In this document: in pieces, positions 63,871 to 64,000 of the stretch
How positions within the stretch are numbered: the stretch's first letter is position 1
Layout of the letters: each line of letters opens with the position of its first letter
Origin: Lyngbya sp. CCAP 1446/10
GTDB taxonomy: Bacteria; Cyanobacteriota; Cyanobacteriia; Cyanobacteriales; Microcoleaceae
Assembly: GCF_026130175.1 (NCBI RefSeq)
Contig: NZ_JAIGNI010000028.1
Coordinates: forward strand, 1-64,000
Reading direction: 5' to 3'
Length of the DNA stretch: 64,000 nucleotides
The notes under the pieces: model-generated
Told to the model about the DNA's origin: nothing
The model's database searches: none
The model's input: the letters and a program-made list of their open reading frames with translations, nothing else
Position numbers and translations under genes: made by a program

Positions 63871-64000
63871 GTAGAAGGAAGAAGGAAGAAGGAAGAAGGA
63901 AGAAGAAGGAAGAAGGAAGAGGGAAGAAGGAAGAAGGAAGAAGGAAGAAGAAGGAAGAAGGAAGAGGGAAGAGGGAAGAAGGAAGAAGGAAGAAGGAAGA
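63871..64000. repeat. GGAAGAA/GGAAGAG array at window end
   Basis: Some 18 units of GAAGAAG and GGAAGAG run from 63871 to the end of the window, so the array may extend further. The same unit type occurs at 22016-22062, 32918-32986 and 59358-59399. Confidence 0.9.

Noticed and set aside
1-64000. Search for tRNA and rRNA genes
   Set aside because: No GGTTCGAATCC-type T-loop with matching acceptor ends and no rRNA motif were noticed by eye; a covariance search would be the decisive test.

Overview
The window is a stretch of chromosome from a filamentous, non-heterocystous-type cyanobacterium, most like Microcoleus, Oscillatoria or Phormidium. The evidence is photosynthesis genes (psbZ, nblA, a BciB-type divinyl reductase), the grpE-dnaK1-dnaJ cluster divergent from pilB-pilT-pilC, very frequent GCGATCGC-type octamers (HIP1), and abundant short tandem repeats such as (GTCAACT)n and (GGAAGAA)n between genes. 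No rRNA, tRNA, CRISPR array or prophage is visible. Species assignment is an inference.

Layout. 0-6.8 kb: a HlyD-type adaptor with a modular coiled coil, a small membrane protein, a peptide/nickel-type ABC permease plus its lipoprotein binding protein, and an unrecognised protein. 7.1-11.6 kb: type IV pilus motor genes pilB, pilT and pilC on the minus strand. 12.6-17.3 kb: grpE, dnaK1-like dnaK and dnaJ on the plus strand. 17.4-17.9 kb: a 146-bp tandem repeat built of perfect palindromes. 18-22 kb: tusA-like, rsgA, exbB/exbD, nblA. 22.5-30 kb (minus): an unknown protein, anmK, a PP2C phosphatase, a UbiB/ABC1 kinase, a small conserved protein and a membrane Ser/Thr kinase. 30.6-39.6 kb: SulP transporter, DUF2127 protein, a DHH-CBS-tRNA nucleotidyltransferase fusion, psbZ, ribH, two Uma2 nucleases and an antitoxin-like orphan. 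39.7-43.5 kb: rimO, a decayed IS200/IS605-like end, and a crhR-type cold-shock RNA helicase. 43.6-49.5 kb: an amber-interrupted small gene, a YgiT/DUF4258 toxin-antitoxin-like pair, bciB, a leucine-rich-repeat lipoprotein, DUF2237 and GNAT proteins. 49.7-54.6 kb: a TetR-controlled DevBCA exporter operon with an embedded Vat-type acetyltransferase. 54.6-58.1 kb: an aluminium-resistance/methionine-gamma-lyase-like PLP enzyme and two tandem delta-9-type desaturases. 58.4-62.9 kb (minus): a potADBC-like polyamine ABC transporter. The window ends in a DUF4340 protein and a GGAAGAA repeat.

How genes work together. PilB (extension), PilT (retraction) and PilC (platform) make one pilus motor. GrpE/DnaK/DnaJ form one chaperone cycle. 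TusA-like and rsgA overlap by 4 bp. TetR, DevB, Vat, DevC and DevA form one exporter unit, probably repressed by TetR at an inverted repeat upstream. PotA, D, B and C form one importer.

The most unusual material lies between genes: the palindrome array at 17.4-17.9 kb; a three-copy composite repeat carrying a mini-ORF next to GTTGACAG repeats; two MITE-like elements; an omegaRNA-like transposon end next to rimO; and short tandem repeats that have entered or ended coding sequences. I did not find a clear new defence system or similar multi-gene system.
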